Positions 53,401 to 63,316 of a stretch of 64,000 nt of DNA are shown piece after piece; position 1 is the first letter of the stretch; each line of letters begins with the position of its first letter. The notes beneath the pieces are model-generated. The model saw nothing but the letters and a program-made list of their open reading frames with translations. It was not told the DNA's origin and did no database searches. Both the position numbers and the translations under genes were made by a program. The stretch is from positions 13,067,170 through 13,131,169 of the forward strand of contig CM028888.1 of NCBI GenBank assembly GCA_016801885.1, in the 5' to 3' direction. The DNA comes from Toxotes chatareus (lineage: Eukaryota; Chordata; Actinopteri; Toxotidae).

Positions 53401-55742
53401 AGTAATTCTCTTTGATTTATTATTCCTCTGGATGATTTTCAAAGCACAGGGTTCAATGTCCTCCTCAGTCCTGTTGCGTATGTATACACTGAACCCATTT
53501 GTAACACGATGGCTCAGTGATGCTGCATGAGAGCATGATGTGTGCTTACGGTGCTGTGGGCGTTCATCCGCTCGTGACATAAACTCTTCCATTTACTCTG
53601 GATCTTCCCACTGTACCGGATGCTGCCCACTAATACAGAAAGGCCCTAACAATAAACAAAAACAAGACGCAGTGTGGGTGAAATGACGATTTTGTGACTG
53701 GCTCGAGAGCTAAACATTACTGTGGGTGAACTTCAAAACAAGGTCTAAACTCTGACACAGCGCAGCTGTCATGAGGTAAGATGTGATGTCAGGCAGAATA
53801 ACAAGGTCTCATCACAGCTAATAAAAGTTTAACATGGACTGTGAAAGTGAAAATAATTATTTAACTGAATTTTGTTTTTCTGCACACATAAACTGTTTTT
53901 GTTCTATACTTTTAAGATGGAGCAACATAGATCCAGACTTTTTTTTTATATCTCTGGTAACTTTTTAAGATAGTTTGTTTTCCCAAAGGCTAAAATCAGG
54001 ATCAATTCCTTCCATTATTGTTAATTTAAAAAGGCACGCATTCAGCAGGATTTCAAAACCACAATGTCCATGCTAACAACAATTTGTTTCATGCTGTGTG
54101 TGTCTTTCAGATTACGACATCCTATCTTCTCCACGGAGCCTGAACTGGATCCTGATTTTGTGATCAAACCCGCCAACTGACAAGACCTGAGATTCTGGTG
54201 CAATCAGATGGCCACCTCGGAGGAATGTCTGTCCAGACCCCGGGACTGAGGATAATCTTGAAAAAGTGGGCATGACTAATAGCACAAAGGCTTGATCCAC
54301 AGAACCTGACATGCTGTTCTCCAGTGGCCTGTAAATACAGAATGCTTGGCAGATGTGAAGGCCTGTTCCTCTCAGACATGGCTGCTGCTGCTGTTGCTTA
54401 CCCACACCAATCAATACAATTGACTGGCCTACAGATGCTCCACATTCAACCGGGGCCACAACTAACATCCTTTAGCGTCATTAGAGAAGAGTTTATCTTG
54501 TCGCTTGCGTAGTAAGAGTGAGTAACTTTTGTTTTTACTACGCAGACTAAAGAGAAAGGAGAGGAGAAAAGGAAGTTGTTGTTTATCCAGTTCAAATAAG
54601 CACTTACTGTAATGTTTCACTTACGTAGGACAAGATATGAAGACTTACTGGAAGAAAACAAAACAAAATGGAATGGAATTTTTGTTGTTGTTGTTTTTCT
54701 GACTGGTGGATTTTTATTTGTGTAAATCATGTTCAACATTTTTTTCAAAAATGGCTAAAGGTGACTAACCCATACCATTCAAAACATGAGTTAAAGTGTA
54801 TTATAACATCTTTTTATGTTTTTGTTCCAATCTATCTCCAGCAAGTCTGAGGAATAAACCCAACTATAAGACACTAAACATGATTTAACCTGTCTGTAAC
54901 CTAAAATGGCAAGTTACAAGTAAGCCCTTAAAAGCCTAGTTTTTCACTAAAACCTTATACCTTATAAATAACTGAAGTGGAAACTGACTGGTTTAAATTA
55001 TCCTAACAACAAAATGATATTTTTAGTCAAGATTTGGGGCCAGGATTCCTGGAGTGTGATACATCTGCTTTAACAACTGGGCTTAATTTGACAAAATAAA
55101 ATACAGGGTTGCTGACTCTTGTAGTTGTGTCCTCTAAAGGCAAATACAATGTGTGCAGCATGATTTTACGAAATTGTTAATTAATTTACTGCTTACTGAA
55201 AGTGCAAAATGTTCTGCTTCTTTATTACTTTCAGATGTTTTTTCTGTTGTTTGTCTGGTTTTCTGGCACACTTTGGGTCTCTCGGTAGAGCCACACTGTA
55301 GTGCCACATCACAACCAATCAGAAGAATCCTTTTATTTTTAAAAGGTGTACATCAGCATATCAACATACTTTTTAACCGATTAGTGAATAGATTTTCTGT
55401 GGCTGAATAGTGTGTGATGAATTGCACACTAGACAGTAAATTCGGCTCCCTGCAGTGGCCTGAAGCCAGATTGAACATGTATGGGGAGCGATGGAACAGA
55501 CCACTTGAAGCAGAGATGCAACTGTGATATGTCTTGGAGTTAAAAGTGACTAACATGTCTATGGGACACCCTGTAAAGTCTGCATCTCAACAAACTGAGC
55601 ACACCACAGTGTTGCTTTGATGCTGAAATGTTGTTTTTAGTTTTTAGTTAATTAAGCATGAGTTTTATGATGTGGGGACGACTGTGTTTGGCTTCAGGAT
55701 GGGGAGTGAAAACATGTAAAGGTATGTGCACGTGTGTGTATC

Positions 55743-55781
<39 letters not shown>

Positions 55782-58700
55782 ATGTGTATGTGTGGGCCTG
55801 CGTGCGTGCGTGTATGCGCGAAATTGTTGCTGGTGGGCCCCAGCATGACTGCTGAGGTTGGAGCAATCATATGTTCAGCTGTGATTTCCATCAACACATT
55901 CCTGGACGCTCACACACTCTCTCAGTGGAGCTGTGCACAGCACCCCCCAAGGATGTGACCTGCAGCCTGCAGACACATGGCTGCCTCACAAGCGCTTATC
56001 ACAACACAGCAGCCTGTAGGATAATGGGAGGCCTTAATCTGAAGCCACGTGGAGCCAAGCAAACTTTGACTAGTGTTGCTCCTTCACACTGGCCTTATAG
56101 AAAACAGTTGATGATATACTACACCGTTCTGCAGAAGGCCAGCAGGTCTTACCATGCCAGACTGATTACAGGGTAGAGGTCAGACCACATGGACAACAAA
56201 TGGTCCCTGGTCCTCGACACTGGGGGTTGGGCATAAGGCTGAAAACACTGCTCTGGAAAAGGCAGCAATTGTTACAGAAACAGCAAAAAGGACATATGAT
56301 ATTCCAGACCACCAGGAGACACATACTCACACTCATGCACATGTATACTGTTATGTATTCTGTTGCAGTGCCGAAGTTGGCGAAATACAAACAATAAAAC
56401 ATGGAGGAACGTCTTGTGGATTTGGAGAAGAATGTGAAAATTGCTCCACTGATTGATGTCATGTTCCAAAACTCTGAAGCAGCTAAAATGCAGCCAAAGA
56501 GAAGGAAAGAGTATTAAATGAGTCTTAAGGCTGGAACATTGATAACAAGTAACTTAAACATTCAACTCAGCAGAACATCCAACCATTTGTGCTGAATAAT
56601 TGTACATTTAACTGGCACTTAATCAGCTGACAGCGTGTGTTTCTCTTCTGCTGGTCAAACAAAAAGACATGAGTAAAATCCCCACACAGGTCCAATCATT
56701 CAGTGCTATTGGCAAAACTGCATGGCCGGCATGAAGCCACAGTGTGCTGTGCGCTTTAAAATGCATGAGAGGTTCACTGTGAGTTGAGGTTCAGCCCTGA
56801 ACACACTGGTTATTTTTTTACCCGCCCAAGGCAATTTGCACACCGTGCTCCACATCTCGGCTCAGAGTTACAAGGGTGTCGCATTTGTCTTGCTACAAAA
56901 ATATTGATATGGGTCAGCTGGGTTGAGTAATGAGCAGCTGTTACGTGCAGTATCAATAATAAAGGTTTACATGTTTTTCCTTTTCATGGAAGGTGGCTGC
57001 GATTCTTCCCTTTAACATATGACTTTACATAACTCATTTTACGCTGAAGTGAACTATCACTTTTTATTTTTGTAACGTCTAGGCAACTCCTATCTAATCA
57101 GACCTCAGGGCTACGTGTCAGGTGTGACTGACACTCCTCGTATAATTAATGCTATGCATATCAACTGAAAGTGCCTGTGTTCAAACTCGTTGATAAGATG
57201 TTTGACTTCTTAGCAGGACAGCTAAAGTTTCACTGTAAATCCCACTGTAAAAACCTAGGAATGATCCACAGCAGTGCAAATGCATTTACTCTAAAAGAAA
57301 ATAGCAATGTGGAACCCCACCCCATGAAAAAAAAAAGGAAAAAAATTTAAAACAAGTGAATAAATAATTAAAAATTTGCATAAAGTTAGAGCTGCCCTCA
57401 CCCTCCACCTCACAACAATGAGTCAAAACAATGTCAGGCAGTGCAGGAGTGTGTATGAGCTGCTGAGCTGGGTTGTGGTGGCCTGTATTCACCATGTGGT
57501 GGAGCTGAGTGATGGTTTCCCAAAGTCTGCTTTCACCAGAACAGACAGCAGGCAGGCACAGCCATGTGCCACATTGTATCTCACCGAGAAGGTTAAAACG
57601 ATGCTCCTGCGCCGACCTGCTTTTTGACTTTATTATCTACGATCGTTAGTTTTCACTTTCTGTCTCTGCAAGTCAGACTGAAAGCCGATATTTCTACTGA
57701 TTGCATTTTCCTCAGAGACCACACGTTGAGAAAGCATGTTCAAGCTGTGTTAGCATGCTTGCATGCCAGATACTATCAGTGGCTCCAGCACAGGTAGGAG
57801 AAAGCCATGCCCTAGCACCTGACTGTAGACATCAGATACAGTAGGAAGGTGCCTCGGACAAAGCTAGCAAGCACTAACTGCATTCTAAAATGGGTGTGAA
57901 AGTCTCCTCTGCAACACAGCGGGCTCTTGTCTTCCTCCTCTTCATACTTTTCTCCCTCTCTTCCTCACAGTCCGTCTCTGTTTCCCCTAGCTGTATCCCC
58001 TTGTCGCTCTCTACCCTAATACCTTCGTCTGCTTTCTGTCATGAATTCCCTCATTTTGTATTACCCCCCCATGCACACTCTCTTCTTCTTTTGCTCTCTC
58101 TGTCCATCTACATCTGCACCCCTCCCCTCGCTTTCCCTCCCTAGAAGGCACACATACACAGATAATACTGCGGCTACATGCTGCTTCGGCAACATACTGC
58201 AGCAGGCAAGCATACTCCACTGCAGCCCTTTAACACAATAGCCATTTCTCTTATGACCTTAGGATGAAAAGCAGCTCTTGCTCTACATGAATTACATGTC
58301 CTCTGCATAAAAATCAAGCAAATAGCACATTTGGTTCAAACAGATGTTTCTGACCCGTTTTCCAGTCTGTTTCATAGGCAGAGAAAACCCATTACTGTCA
58401 CAAACATTCACTGCAAATGCAACATGTCTTTTTTTCCCCCCATCATCTGCCCATCTCAGCCTTTCAATAGCATATGATAATCACAGCAACGAGTGCTGTT
58501 TGCTGCCATTTCCTTTTATTGACGTATGTAGTTTCAGTGAAGCCCTCCCCCTGCCTATGGACATACCACCCCTGATTCGCCCTGTCTTGCCTTCTCCCCT
58601 GAAGCATGACGGAACTAAGCGTGCTATTGTAACACAATGGGACTGGGTTTTTTTTTTTTATTGAACAGAGAACGAACACATTCGCACATACACAAACAAA

Positions 58701-61700
58701 AAAAAAGAAAAAAACAACACACAGACAGGCATCTAGCGATCATGGCACATGATAGGACATACAATGATGCCATTGTTGGAATATCCAGGAGAGATTTAAG
58801 CAATTGTCAGTGTTGACAGACGGCCACACAAAGAACACACAGAGATGCATTTACTCTGACACATACACAAAAAAATGTGTATGAGATTCAAGGCGACAGA
58901 CGCAAATTTGCACATGTTCCTGAACATCAGTTTTAACTATTGGCACCCAAAGGTACCTCATATTTTGCACCAGATGTACGGATATCATGTTTTACTTGTC
59001 TTAAACAGTGTGTGCTGTAAGTGAAAACACTGTCTAGTGCACCGTATCATTGCTCAGTCAGGTTTTATCCATTGTGGCTACTGTACGTCTTAGCCCACTT
59101 GTCCATTGCTTTGTAATATTAGATTTTCTTTGATATTGTTGTATTACCAGCACTTTTGCCTGCTAAGATCATCATATAGAGTTTCAGGGGCTGCTAGTCA
59201 CATGTTCATAAGCCTTCATTAAACACTCAGGCAAACAGGTGCTACCACCAGGGACCCCCCCCCCCCCCCCAGCCCACCCCCCGCGACCTTTACAGGGTGT
59301 AGAGCACGATTTAACCTATTTTATTTAATTGCCATTACACGTGATTGTTATTCAGTGATCACCGTTTATCCAATTAATTTTTCATAAATGTGAGCGCTGT
59401 ATGTCTTGGAATCTTGCGTCACTGACCCTTTAAATATCGCAAGCTCATGAGTAACAAGAAATATATCACTGCACTGGAGTAAAGCCAAGTGTCATAACAA
59501 GCATACAGAATAAGTCACACGATCCGGCTATAAAACTCCCCTGAAGCTTTTTACATGTCAGAAAATAAAAAGAGGCAATGTGGAGCCCCATTCAAACACA
59601 AGATGGATGACTTCTTTTTCTGCTCAATTGTTCGCTGGAAATCAAACTTTCATGTTGGAACCACTGAGAATCTCTGTGTTTTCAAACACAATGGGCCCTT
59701 TCTTTAATCCAAAAAGAGCTGCTACTCTAATAATGCAGCCCAGCTTAGGTCTGTTAACCGTAAACAAAAGCACTAAAAGGTGGCCTTGACAAATGTAAAG
59801 AGAGAAGTGGGGGAGTAATTATTGTGCCTGAATGTGAATACAAGGACACTGAGTGATGGCTGAACTCCAGTTCCTCCCTCTTCCTCAGCAGCTACACCTC
59901 TCACGCCAGTGTGGCACGTCTACAGAAATCATCCTGCTGTCAAGGTCAGCAATGAGAATGAGAGTATCTCCTCTGTAGTGTGGGTATCGGGAAGCTTCCT
60001 TGGCACCACATTATTTTTAACTCACCAATTCTCCAAAAGCAGTGAAAGTATAGTGAATGTATGAATCTCGTCGGCTCAGATATGGTTCACCTGCAATAGC
60101 GTGAGTACAAATATGTCATCAGGTACATTAAGTTCCATTAAAATGCACTCCCTGCACCGGCTCTGTTCAACATCACAGCCCCTTGTCTGCACAGTATCAA
60201 AGTCTTGAGACATTATTCTTCAGTCTTCAGATAGAAACAGCCAGGTGAGCTCAACGTGCCAGCAGGAAGCTGCAGTTCCTCAAGCACATCAAGCGGCATT
60301 TCTGACTCATGTGTGCCAGACAACCTGCCGTACAGTTCTTTGACAGTCCAGCACCAGATAACATCAAATCCTTCCTTGAATAGAGGCAGAGGCAAAGCTA
60401 CATGAATTGTATCAGCTGTGTAAGGTCCTTACATATATATATATATATTTTTTTTTTTATACTGGCTCCAACCACTCAGACAACAAGCTACCCACAGCAG
60501 CTACACACACTCAATACCCGCACTTGCTTGGAACAAACACAAACTCACCACCCCACCAAATGGAAACAGCTGTTATCAAAACTCTTTCATCTGGTACAGT
60601 ACTTTGCAAAACTCAGCAATGCACACACACCACTACTGAACAAGCCTGTTAGATTCTATCACACACTCTGAAGATTTAGACACTTTTTTTTTTTTAACAA
60701 CTTTCACATTCTGTCGAGCTATGTTTTAGATTTGATACTCTACAGTCTACTGCTTTTGTTGTGTGCTAGTGACAAGCAAAGGCACTGTGCAGGGTAGGTT
60801 TGTGGGGTTTTACACTGCCAGCAGACTGCAGTGAATGACGAACTGAGAGATCCCACCATACACTGCATTTAAATTCCACCTCCAAGTACAATGTACCACT
60901 GATTAATGGGCCAAAGCCACATGTGTGGACAGTTGTTCTTCATGCGTGTTACCATTGTTACATGCCTGTTTGCGATGGCTCCGCTGGATCTCTCAATTGG
61001 CAAGAGAACAGTCATAACAGCAACAACAATGCCAGTACATCTGTGCCACTTCACTTGTTGCTTAGGAGTCAGTACTCACTGCTTTGGACGTTAACAGTGC
61101 CAGTGGAGTTGTCCTTTCCCAGCGGGTTCTCCACCACACATGTGTAATTCCCAGAATCCTCCAGTTTTGCTCTGCTGATCTGGACTTTGGAGTTTTTCCT
61201 GTGGGAGACAGCACTCACACAGCTGAGTCAGGGGAATCAGGGCAGGGAGGAAATAGCATGGAAACGCAACAAGTGGAAACATGGGGGAAAAAGAGACAGA
61301 CAACAGGGCAAGCAGCAGCATGGTACCAGCTACCTGTTTTAATATGGATACGCAGTAACTTACTGTGGGGCAACATCTGACGGGAGAAAACTGCTTATGT
61401 AAAGAAAGCATAGAGGCAAGTGTTACACATAGTGTTACACCTACCTTGCATATTTCTAAAGAGGTTCCACTGGCAACCACTGAGGCCACAATGGATACTT
61501 AGAGGATAAACGCATGCTGAAAAAGTTTCCTCTTTCTTTTTATATTGTTTTGAATCAGTTACCTAAAACATGTCATGATTAACTGTCCTGACTGAGAGAG
61601 AGTGTGGAACAGGACCATGGATGTATTAAGTGAGCCGGATACGGCAGTGACACTCAGCTTTGCTGTCAGCCACTGAGTTACCCCAGTGGCTAACGGTGGC

Positions 61701-62435
61701 ACTGCAACAAAAAAAAATCACCTGCAGCCCAAAAAACATTTTCCCCTATACACCCTAAAAGAGATGTCAGTAAAATTTTTGATAGGACACCTCGAACTTC
61801 AAACAAGGCCCATCTCTGAGTTGTGAAATTTATATAAAAAAACAAAAACAAAAAAACAAAGAGAGAGAGAACTTTTTTGGCTGATCATTTCTTCAAATGA
61901 ATGGGCACCATCTTGAAAAAAAAAAAGAAGAAAGAAGAAAGCAAAGCTTGACATGTGATAACTTGTGAATGTACTGAACAAAGGAGGGCGGATGTGTTTT
62001 ATTGCCTCTGAATGTAACTTTTTATTTGCATGAGAACATTATAAAGGCCTGAGGAGGGAAGATAAACTGACTTGATTTCAAAGTTTTTATTCAATTTCTG
62101 CATTGACGTCGATTTTTTAAAATGACTTTCAAACTTCAGCTTCCTGAAAAACTATTTTAGCACAGTCTGCTGATAATAACAACCATGTTTCAACTGTTGA
62201 GTACCTACGTCTCTTTTCATCTGACACTGCTTGTGTTAGGTTTACAGGACACGGGTGATTTGTACTCACTGGTTGTTCCTTATTTTGACTTTTTTGTTTT
62301 TCTTCAGCTCGTTGCCATCTTTGAACCATCTGTAGGTAGGGAGAGGGTTCCCTGTGGCCTCACACTTAACTGTGAGCTTTTTTCCCTCGTCCACTATTAT
62401 TGGATTCTTCATCGGTTTTAACTTTGGAGCCGCAG
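26249..62435 (-). CDS. nrg2: Neuregulin-2 (N-terminally partial; Ig, EGF, TM, cytoplasmic tail)
   Basis: A membrane-anchored growth factor whose EGF domain binds ErbB3/ErbB4 after juxtamembrane shedding. Coding exons in transcript order (each high to low on the window): 62435-62270, 61198-61080, 40979-40859, then alternative 37521-37451 (alpha) or 37031-36973 (beta), 33669-33646 (micro-exon), 31804-31702, 31364-31241, 31091-30964, 30758-30537, 26903-26249 (stop TAA). All phases agree; the beta plus micro-exon path gives 572 residues from the Ig domain to the end. The Ig domain has its two cysteines (VKCEA, YTCVV). The EGF domain has six. The single TM helix is GICVALLVVGIVCVVAY, and the tail ends in KPDNTPH. 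NRG2 rather than NRG1 is indicated by TTTLSPGSGHTRRC, MHNHLRQNMCPEH and RRWRRSRLNG. The N-terminal exon or exons lie beyond 64,000. The a/b fish paralogue was not resolved. Confidence 0.95.
27442..27570 (+). mobile_element. LINE reverse-transcriptase relic
   Basis: The plus-strand translation from 27442 reads ASCGVPQGSILDPLALL, matching the CGVPQGSILGPLLF motif of non-LTR retrotransposon reverse transcriptases of L2 type. A degenerate continuation (a tattatggttatgcac stretch near 27,555, where YADDT would be expected) follows after stops. It lies in a nrg2 intron, opposite to gene sense, and is dead. Confidence 0.65.
29926..30252. mobile_element. Inverted-repeat (MITE-like) teleost element, decayed
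   Basis: The left end (about 29,940) reads CCTTTTGGGAAATATGCTTG. The right end (about 30,205-30,240), gaaggcaaacatgtgtattccccaaaatat, is its inverted complement with mismatches. Tttgggaaata-cgctt...gaatagc ends are familiar from an abundant fish repeat that also has gctagctagc-type and gtctgtacagtaaat-type interior pieces; atagagctagctaac and ttcagtacagaaat are seen here. No coding remains. Confidence 0.6.
30537..30758 (-). CDS. nrg2: nrg2 cytoplasmic exon (SSVGTSKC block)
   Basis: Encodes 73 full codons with split codons at both ends, from RHEERTWSLEHSDSILSDS through SSVGTSKCSSPACMEARARR to DSLGDSPHSDR. These blocks are conserved in NRG1/NRG2 tails. The donor is GTGGGG, an acceptable but less usual form, and the split AG|A arginine codon joins the last exon exactly. 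Confidence 0.95.
30964..31091 (-). CDS. nrg2: nrg2 cytoplasmic exon (YISKNVPATERV block)
   Basis: 128 nt in phase with both neighbours, beginning YISKNVPATERV (NRG2 as recalled: YISKNVPATDHV) and ending in a serine/histidine-rich stretch that reaches the split arginine codon. Acceptor cccgacacag, donor GTAAGC. Confidence 0.95.
31241..31364 (-). CDS. nrg2: nrg2 cytoplasmic exon (MHNHLRQNMCPEH block)
   Basis: 124 nt encoding the juxtamembrane basic region KKQRKKMHNHLRQNMCPEH, then NRNLANGPNHPG and PEEIPMVD. The sequence follows mammalian NRG2 (MHNHLRQNMCPAHQNRSLANGP) rather than NRG1 (LHDRLRQSLRSERN), which supports the paralogue call. Too short and start-less to appear as an open frame of its own. 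Confidence 0.95.
31702..31804 (-). CDS. nrg2: nrg2 transmembrane exon
   Basis: 103 nt encoding the shedding-region AEELYQKRVLTIT and the whole transmembrane helix GICVALLVVGIVCVVAYCKT. It starts after gttgacag and ends at a GTAAGT donor. Because 103 is not a multiple of 3, skipping this exon would shift the frame and leave an unanchored product. The acceptor context is unusual: the preceding sequence in the sense strand is TG-rich with no clear polypyrimidine tract. Confidence 0.96.
31841..31930. repeat. (CA)45 microsatellite next to the nrg2 TM exon
   Basis: A 90-bp uninterrupted CA run on the plus strand, TG on the nrg2 sense strand, ending 36 bp upstream of the transmembrane-exon acceptor. 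Long perfect runs of this kind are usually length-polymorphic. Confidence 0.98.
31931..33645 (-). other. nrg2: nrg2 intron upstream of the TM exon
   Basis: Non-coding. It contains an A30 run at 32,451-32,480 and otherwise AT-rich unique-looking DNA with no gene recognised. Confidence 0.7.
33646..33669 (-). CDS. nrg2: nrg2 24-nt micro-exon (beta1-type HLGIEFM)
   Basis: The 24 bases decode as 2 nt + HLGIEFM + 1 nt, between acceptor atggcag and donor GTATGG. The phase fits both the preceding EGF exons and the TM exon, giving FYQ-HLGIEFM-EAEELYQ or, from the alpha exon, NPK-HLGIEFM. The peptide matches the NRG1 beta1 juxtamembrane insert (HLGIEFME). Skipping it keeps the frame. If its donor is not used, the frame runs on for about 50 codons to a stop, which would yield a form without the transmembrane segment. 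Confidence 0.88.
33670..36972 (-). other. nrg2: nrg2 intron between beta EGF exon and micro-exon
   Basis: 3.3 kb of AT-rich non-coding DNA. Short A-runs occur at about 34,250, 34,735 and 36,405. No gene or clear repeat family was recognised. Confidence 0.65.
36973..37031 (-). CDS. nrg2: nrg2 beta-type second EGF exon
   Basis: 59 nt encoding CPNDFTGDRCQTYVMASFY, which supplies cysteines 5 and 6 of the EGF domain. The acceptor is ttccatcag and the donor GTATGT. The sequence is closer to NRG1 beta (NEFTGDRCQNYVMASFYK) than to the mammalian NRG2 beta I recall. If its donor were ignored, translation would add 20 codons after the tyrosine and stop in the intron, again giving a secreted form. Confidence 0.93.
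37040..37210 (-). promoter_or_regulatory. nrg2: Long polypyrimidine tract upstream of the beta EGF exon
   Basis: On the nrg2 sense strand, the sequence from 37,210 to 37,040 is dominated by CT, CCCT and TTTC repeats (plus strand: agagag, a gggagggaggg run at about 37,166-37,200, and gaaagagaaagaaaacag). It runs into the acceptor of the 36973-37031 exon. Binding by PTB-like splicing repressors is an inference from composition. Confidence 0.5.
37451..37521 (-). CDS. nrg2: nrg2 alpha-type second EGF exon
   Basis: 71 nt encoding CPAGYFGPRCLQTEPRRLSM and then PNP, with EGF cysteines 5 and 6. Acceptor ccttcccag, donor GTATGT. It matches the NRG2 alpha pattern (CPNGFFGQRCLEKLPLRLYMPDP, recalled). 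Entry and exit phases equal those of the beta exon, so either can be used alone; using both would break the frame (59+71=130). Reading through its donor ends after three residues (MFT). Confidence 0.93.
39165..39256. repeat. hAT-MITE-like repeat fragment
   Basis: The string caattagtcgattaagcaattagttattggacagaaaatgaatctgcaac, then gtcatttttcaaacaaaaatg, follows the order of a very common fish repeat (gattagtcgatcgacagaaaattaatcggcaac, then tcatttttcaagcaaaaatg, from memory). Only one end is present. Confidence 0.55.
39949..40138. mobile_element. Short hAT-like MITE relic with inverted ends
   Basis: The left end TTAGGGCCGCAACTAATCAT and the right end GTTAATCGTTGCAGCTGTAA are imperfect inverted complements (GC-GCAAC core). 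The interior has aaaatgtcagaaaa and tatcaaaatatttt..agttaattt pieces typical of this family. About 190 bp, non-coding, in an nrg2 intron. Confidence 0.6.
40859..40979 (-). CDS. nrg2: nrg2 first EGF exon (cysteines 1-4)
   Basis: 121 nt encoding TTTLSPGSGHTRRCNDTEKS, then YCVNGGDCYFIDGVNQLSC and a split lysine codon that joins either second EGF exon. It matches mammalian NRG2 (TTTLSSWSGHARKCNETAKSYCVNGG, recalled) and carries EGF cysteines 1-4. Acceptor ctttctcag, donor GTGAGT. Confidence 0.96.
42745..42975. repeat. Widespread teleost interspersed repeat
   Basis: The segment holds ggacagctcatcagtcctccgcagggc, gtgggtggactgttggtggaaaacagacgacccggagaaaacccac, gtggagaacatgtaaacttcacacagaaa and gatatttgaaccctggtcctgttctgctgt. 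This is block for block the order of a repeat found throughout fish genomes (ggacaggtcaccagtcc ... cggaggaaacccacgcagacacggggagaacatgcaaactccacacagaaa ... gatttgaacccaggac, recalled). I do not assign a superfamily. A NotI-type gcggccgc lies just before it at about 42,713. Confidence 0.75.
45440..45510. repeat. Probable AACCTAACC-type repeat fragment
   Basis: The string taaccaaatctttccctaacctcaaccaaagtgcctttgctgcccttaacataacc resembles a fish repeat rich in cctaaccaagtgg units. It is short and the family is unnamed. Confidence 0.35.
53230..53350. promoter_or_regulatory. Candidate homeobox/POU-rich intronic element
   Basis: AT-rich but not simple sequence, with attatttataattattgcatgc and ggctgcaatgctaatgaaaatatg, i.e. 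several TAAT cores beside ATGC half-sites. This composition is common in conserved developmental enhancers. Composition is the only support. Confidence 0.25.
55746..55793. repeat. TG microsatellite in nrg2 intron
   Basis: A TG run of about 13 units followed by TATG/TGTATG variants and, after a gap, CGTG units. Confidence 0.9.
59255..59270. repeat. C16 homopolymer in nrg2 intron
   Basis: Sixteen consecutive C residues, followed by another C-rich block (agcccaccccccgcg). Confidence 0.95.
61080..61198 (-). CDS. nrg2: nrg2 second Ig-domain exon
   Basis: 119 nt encoding KNSKVQISRAKLEDSGNYTC, then VVENPLGKDNSTGTVNVQS. LEDSGNYTC is the C-terminal Ig motif (D-x-G-x-Y-x-C) with the second disulphide cysteine, and NYT and NST are potential N-glycosylation sequons. 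The acceptor is ctcccacag and the donor GTGAGT; the split codon continues directly into the EGF exon (S-I-TTTLS), as in the NRG2 Ig-to-EGF junction. Confidence 0.95.
61199..62269 (-). other. nrg2: nrg2 intron between the two Ig exons
   Basis: A 1.07-kb intron with short A/AAAC runs near 61,835-61,860 and a GAAGAAAGAAGAAA run near 61,920-61,945. Nothing else was recognised. Confidence 0.7.
62270..62435 (-). CDS. nrg2: nrg2 first Ig-domain exon
   Basis: 166 nt encoding AAPKLKPMKNPIIVDEGKKL, TVKCEATGNPLPTYRWFKDG, then NELKKNKKVKIRNN. KCEATGNP and YRWFKDG are the first cysteine and tryptophan regions of the neuregulin C2-type Ig domain. It begins in phase 1 after a tccttctag acceptor, so a preceding exon must supply one base of the first codon; that exon is outside the window. 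Confidence 0.95.
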
Positions 62436-63274
62436 CTAGAAGGAGAGAAAAAGAGAAAAAAAAAACCTCAGTGTTATTAACCACAACAGACACAGGCTTG
62501 GTTATAGTTTGGTTAGCTCAGTTTACATAGTTTTTTGTTTGTTTTAAGAGAAACTGCGAGACACAGAAGGACAGAGAGAGAGAGCAACAGAGCCAATCAT
62601 CATCTCTGTGGACTGAGCCAATGACTCTCTCATGTGACCACCAGATGTTGTCACTAGAGACGTTATCAACTTTGGCTCGGACTAATAAACAGGCTGAATT
62701 TCACTGTGGCTTTACTGCTATGAAAATACCTGAACCTGAAGCAATACCTAGCAGCCACCAGCTGATGAAGAAAACCACAAACTTACGCGCAATTAAAGGC
62801 AACCGGAAAACAAGAAACACCAACAGCATTATGAGACCATAATAACTAGCTTACTGTGGTGAGGAGATGAGTGAGGGAAAGCTTTAATCATTATTCTTTA
62901 ATCTGCCACAGTACTTTGCAAAACTACAAAACCTGTTAATTTCTCTTACAAACTCAAAAAATTCACTCACTTTCTTGCAATTATCATGTTCTTAAGAGCA
63001 TGTTTCATATTTTATAGTGTAATGTAGCATAAGTTATGTTTGAAAAAAATAATCATCATCTCTGTTTGTTCTGTAATTTCTCTTTTTTTTTTCCTCAGAG
63101 AAAAAAAAAGTATGAAAAATGATCTCTGTCCAAACACACACATACATGTACATACAACACACATTCACACAAATACTTGCCAGCTGACAGCTGCACACAT
63201 GTTTAGGAGAAGACTCATCCAGGGAGGGGCAAGAGAGAAGGGGTGAACAAGGGTCAACCAGGGGCTGGCCAAGA

Positions 63275-63316
<42 letters not shown>

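Larger units (their letters stand above)
40980..61079 (-). other. nrg2: 20.1-kb nrg2 intron between Ig and EGF exons
   Basis: The largest gene-free stretch of the window. Recognised contents are a teleost interspersed repeat at 42,745-42,975, a decayed repeat at 45,440-45,510, TG repeats at 55,746-55,793 and a C16 run at 59,255-59,270. Many 60-120-codon open frames exist, but none has family motifs, matching splice sites or a partner exon. I see no convincing alternative first exon. A segment at about 53,230-53,350 looks like possible conserved regulatory DNA. Confidence 0.7.

Noticed and set aside
54112..54468. 118-codon minus-strand frame with a Gln run
   Set aside because: The Gln run comes from a gctgctgctgctgttgctt repeat. 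Nothing else supports a gene or an alternative nrg2 exon.
57890..58241. Pyrimidine-rich plus-strand frames (Leu/Ser-rich)
   Set aside because: Low-complexity CT-rich DNA mimicking a signal peptide. No downstream exon or family motif.
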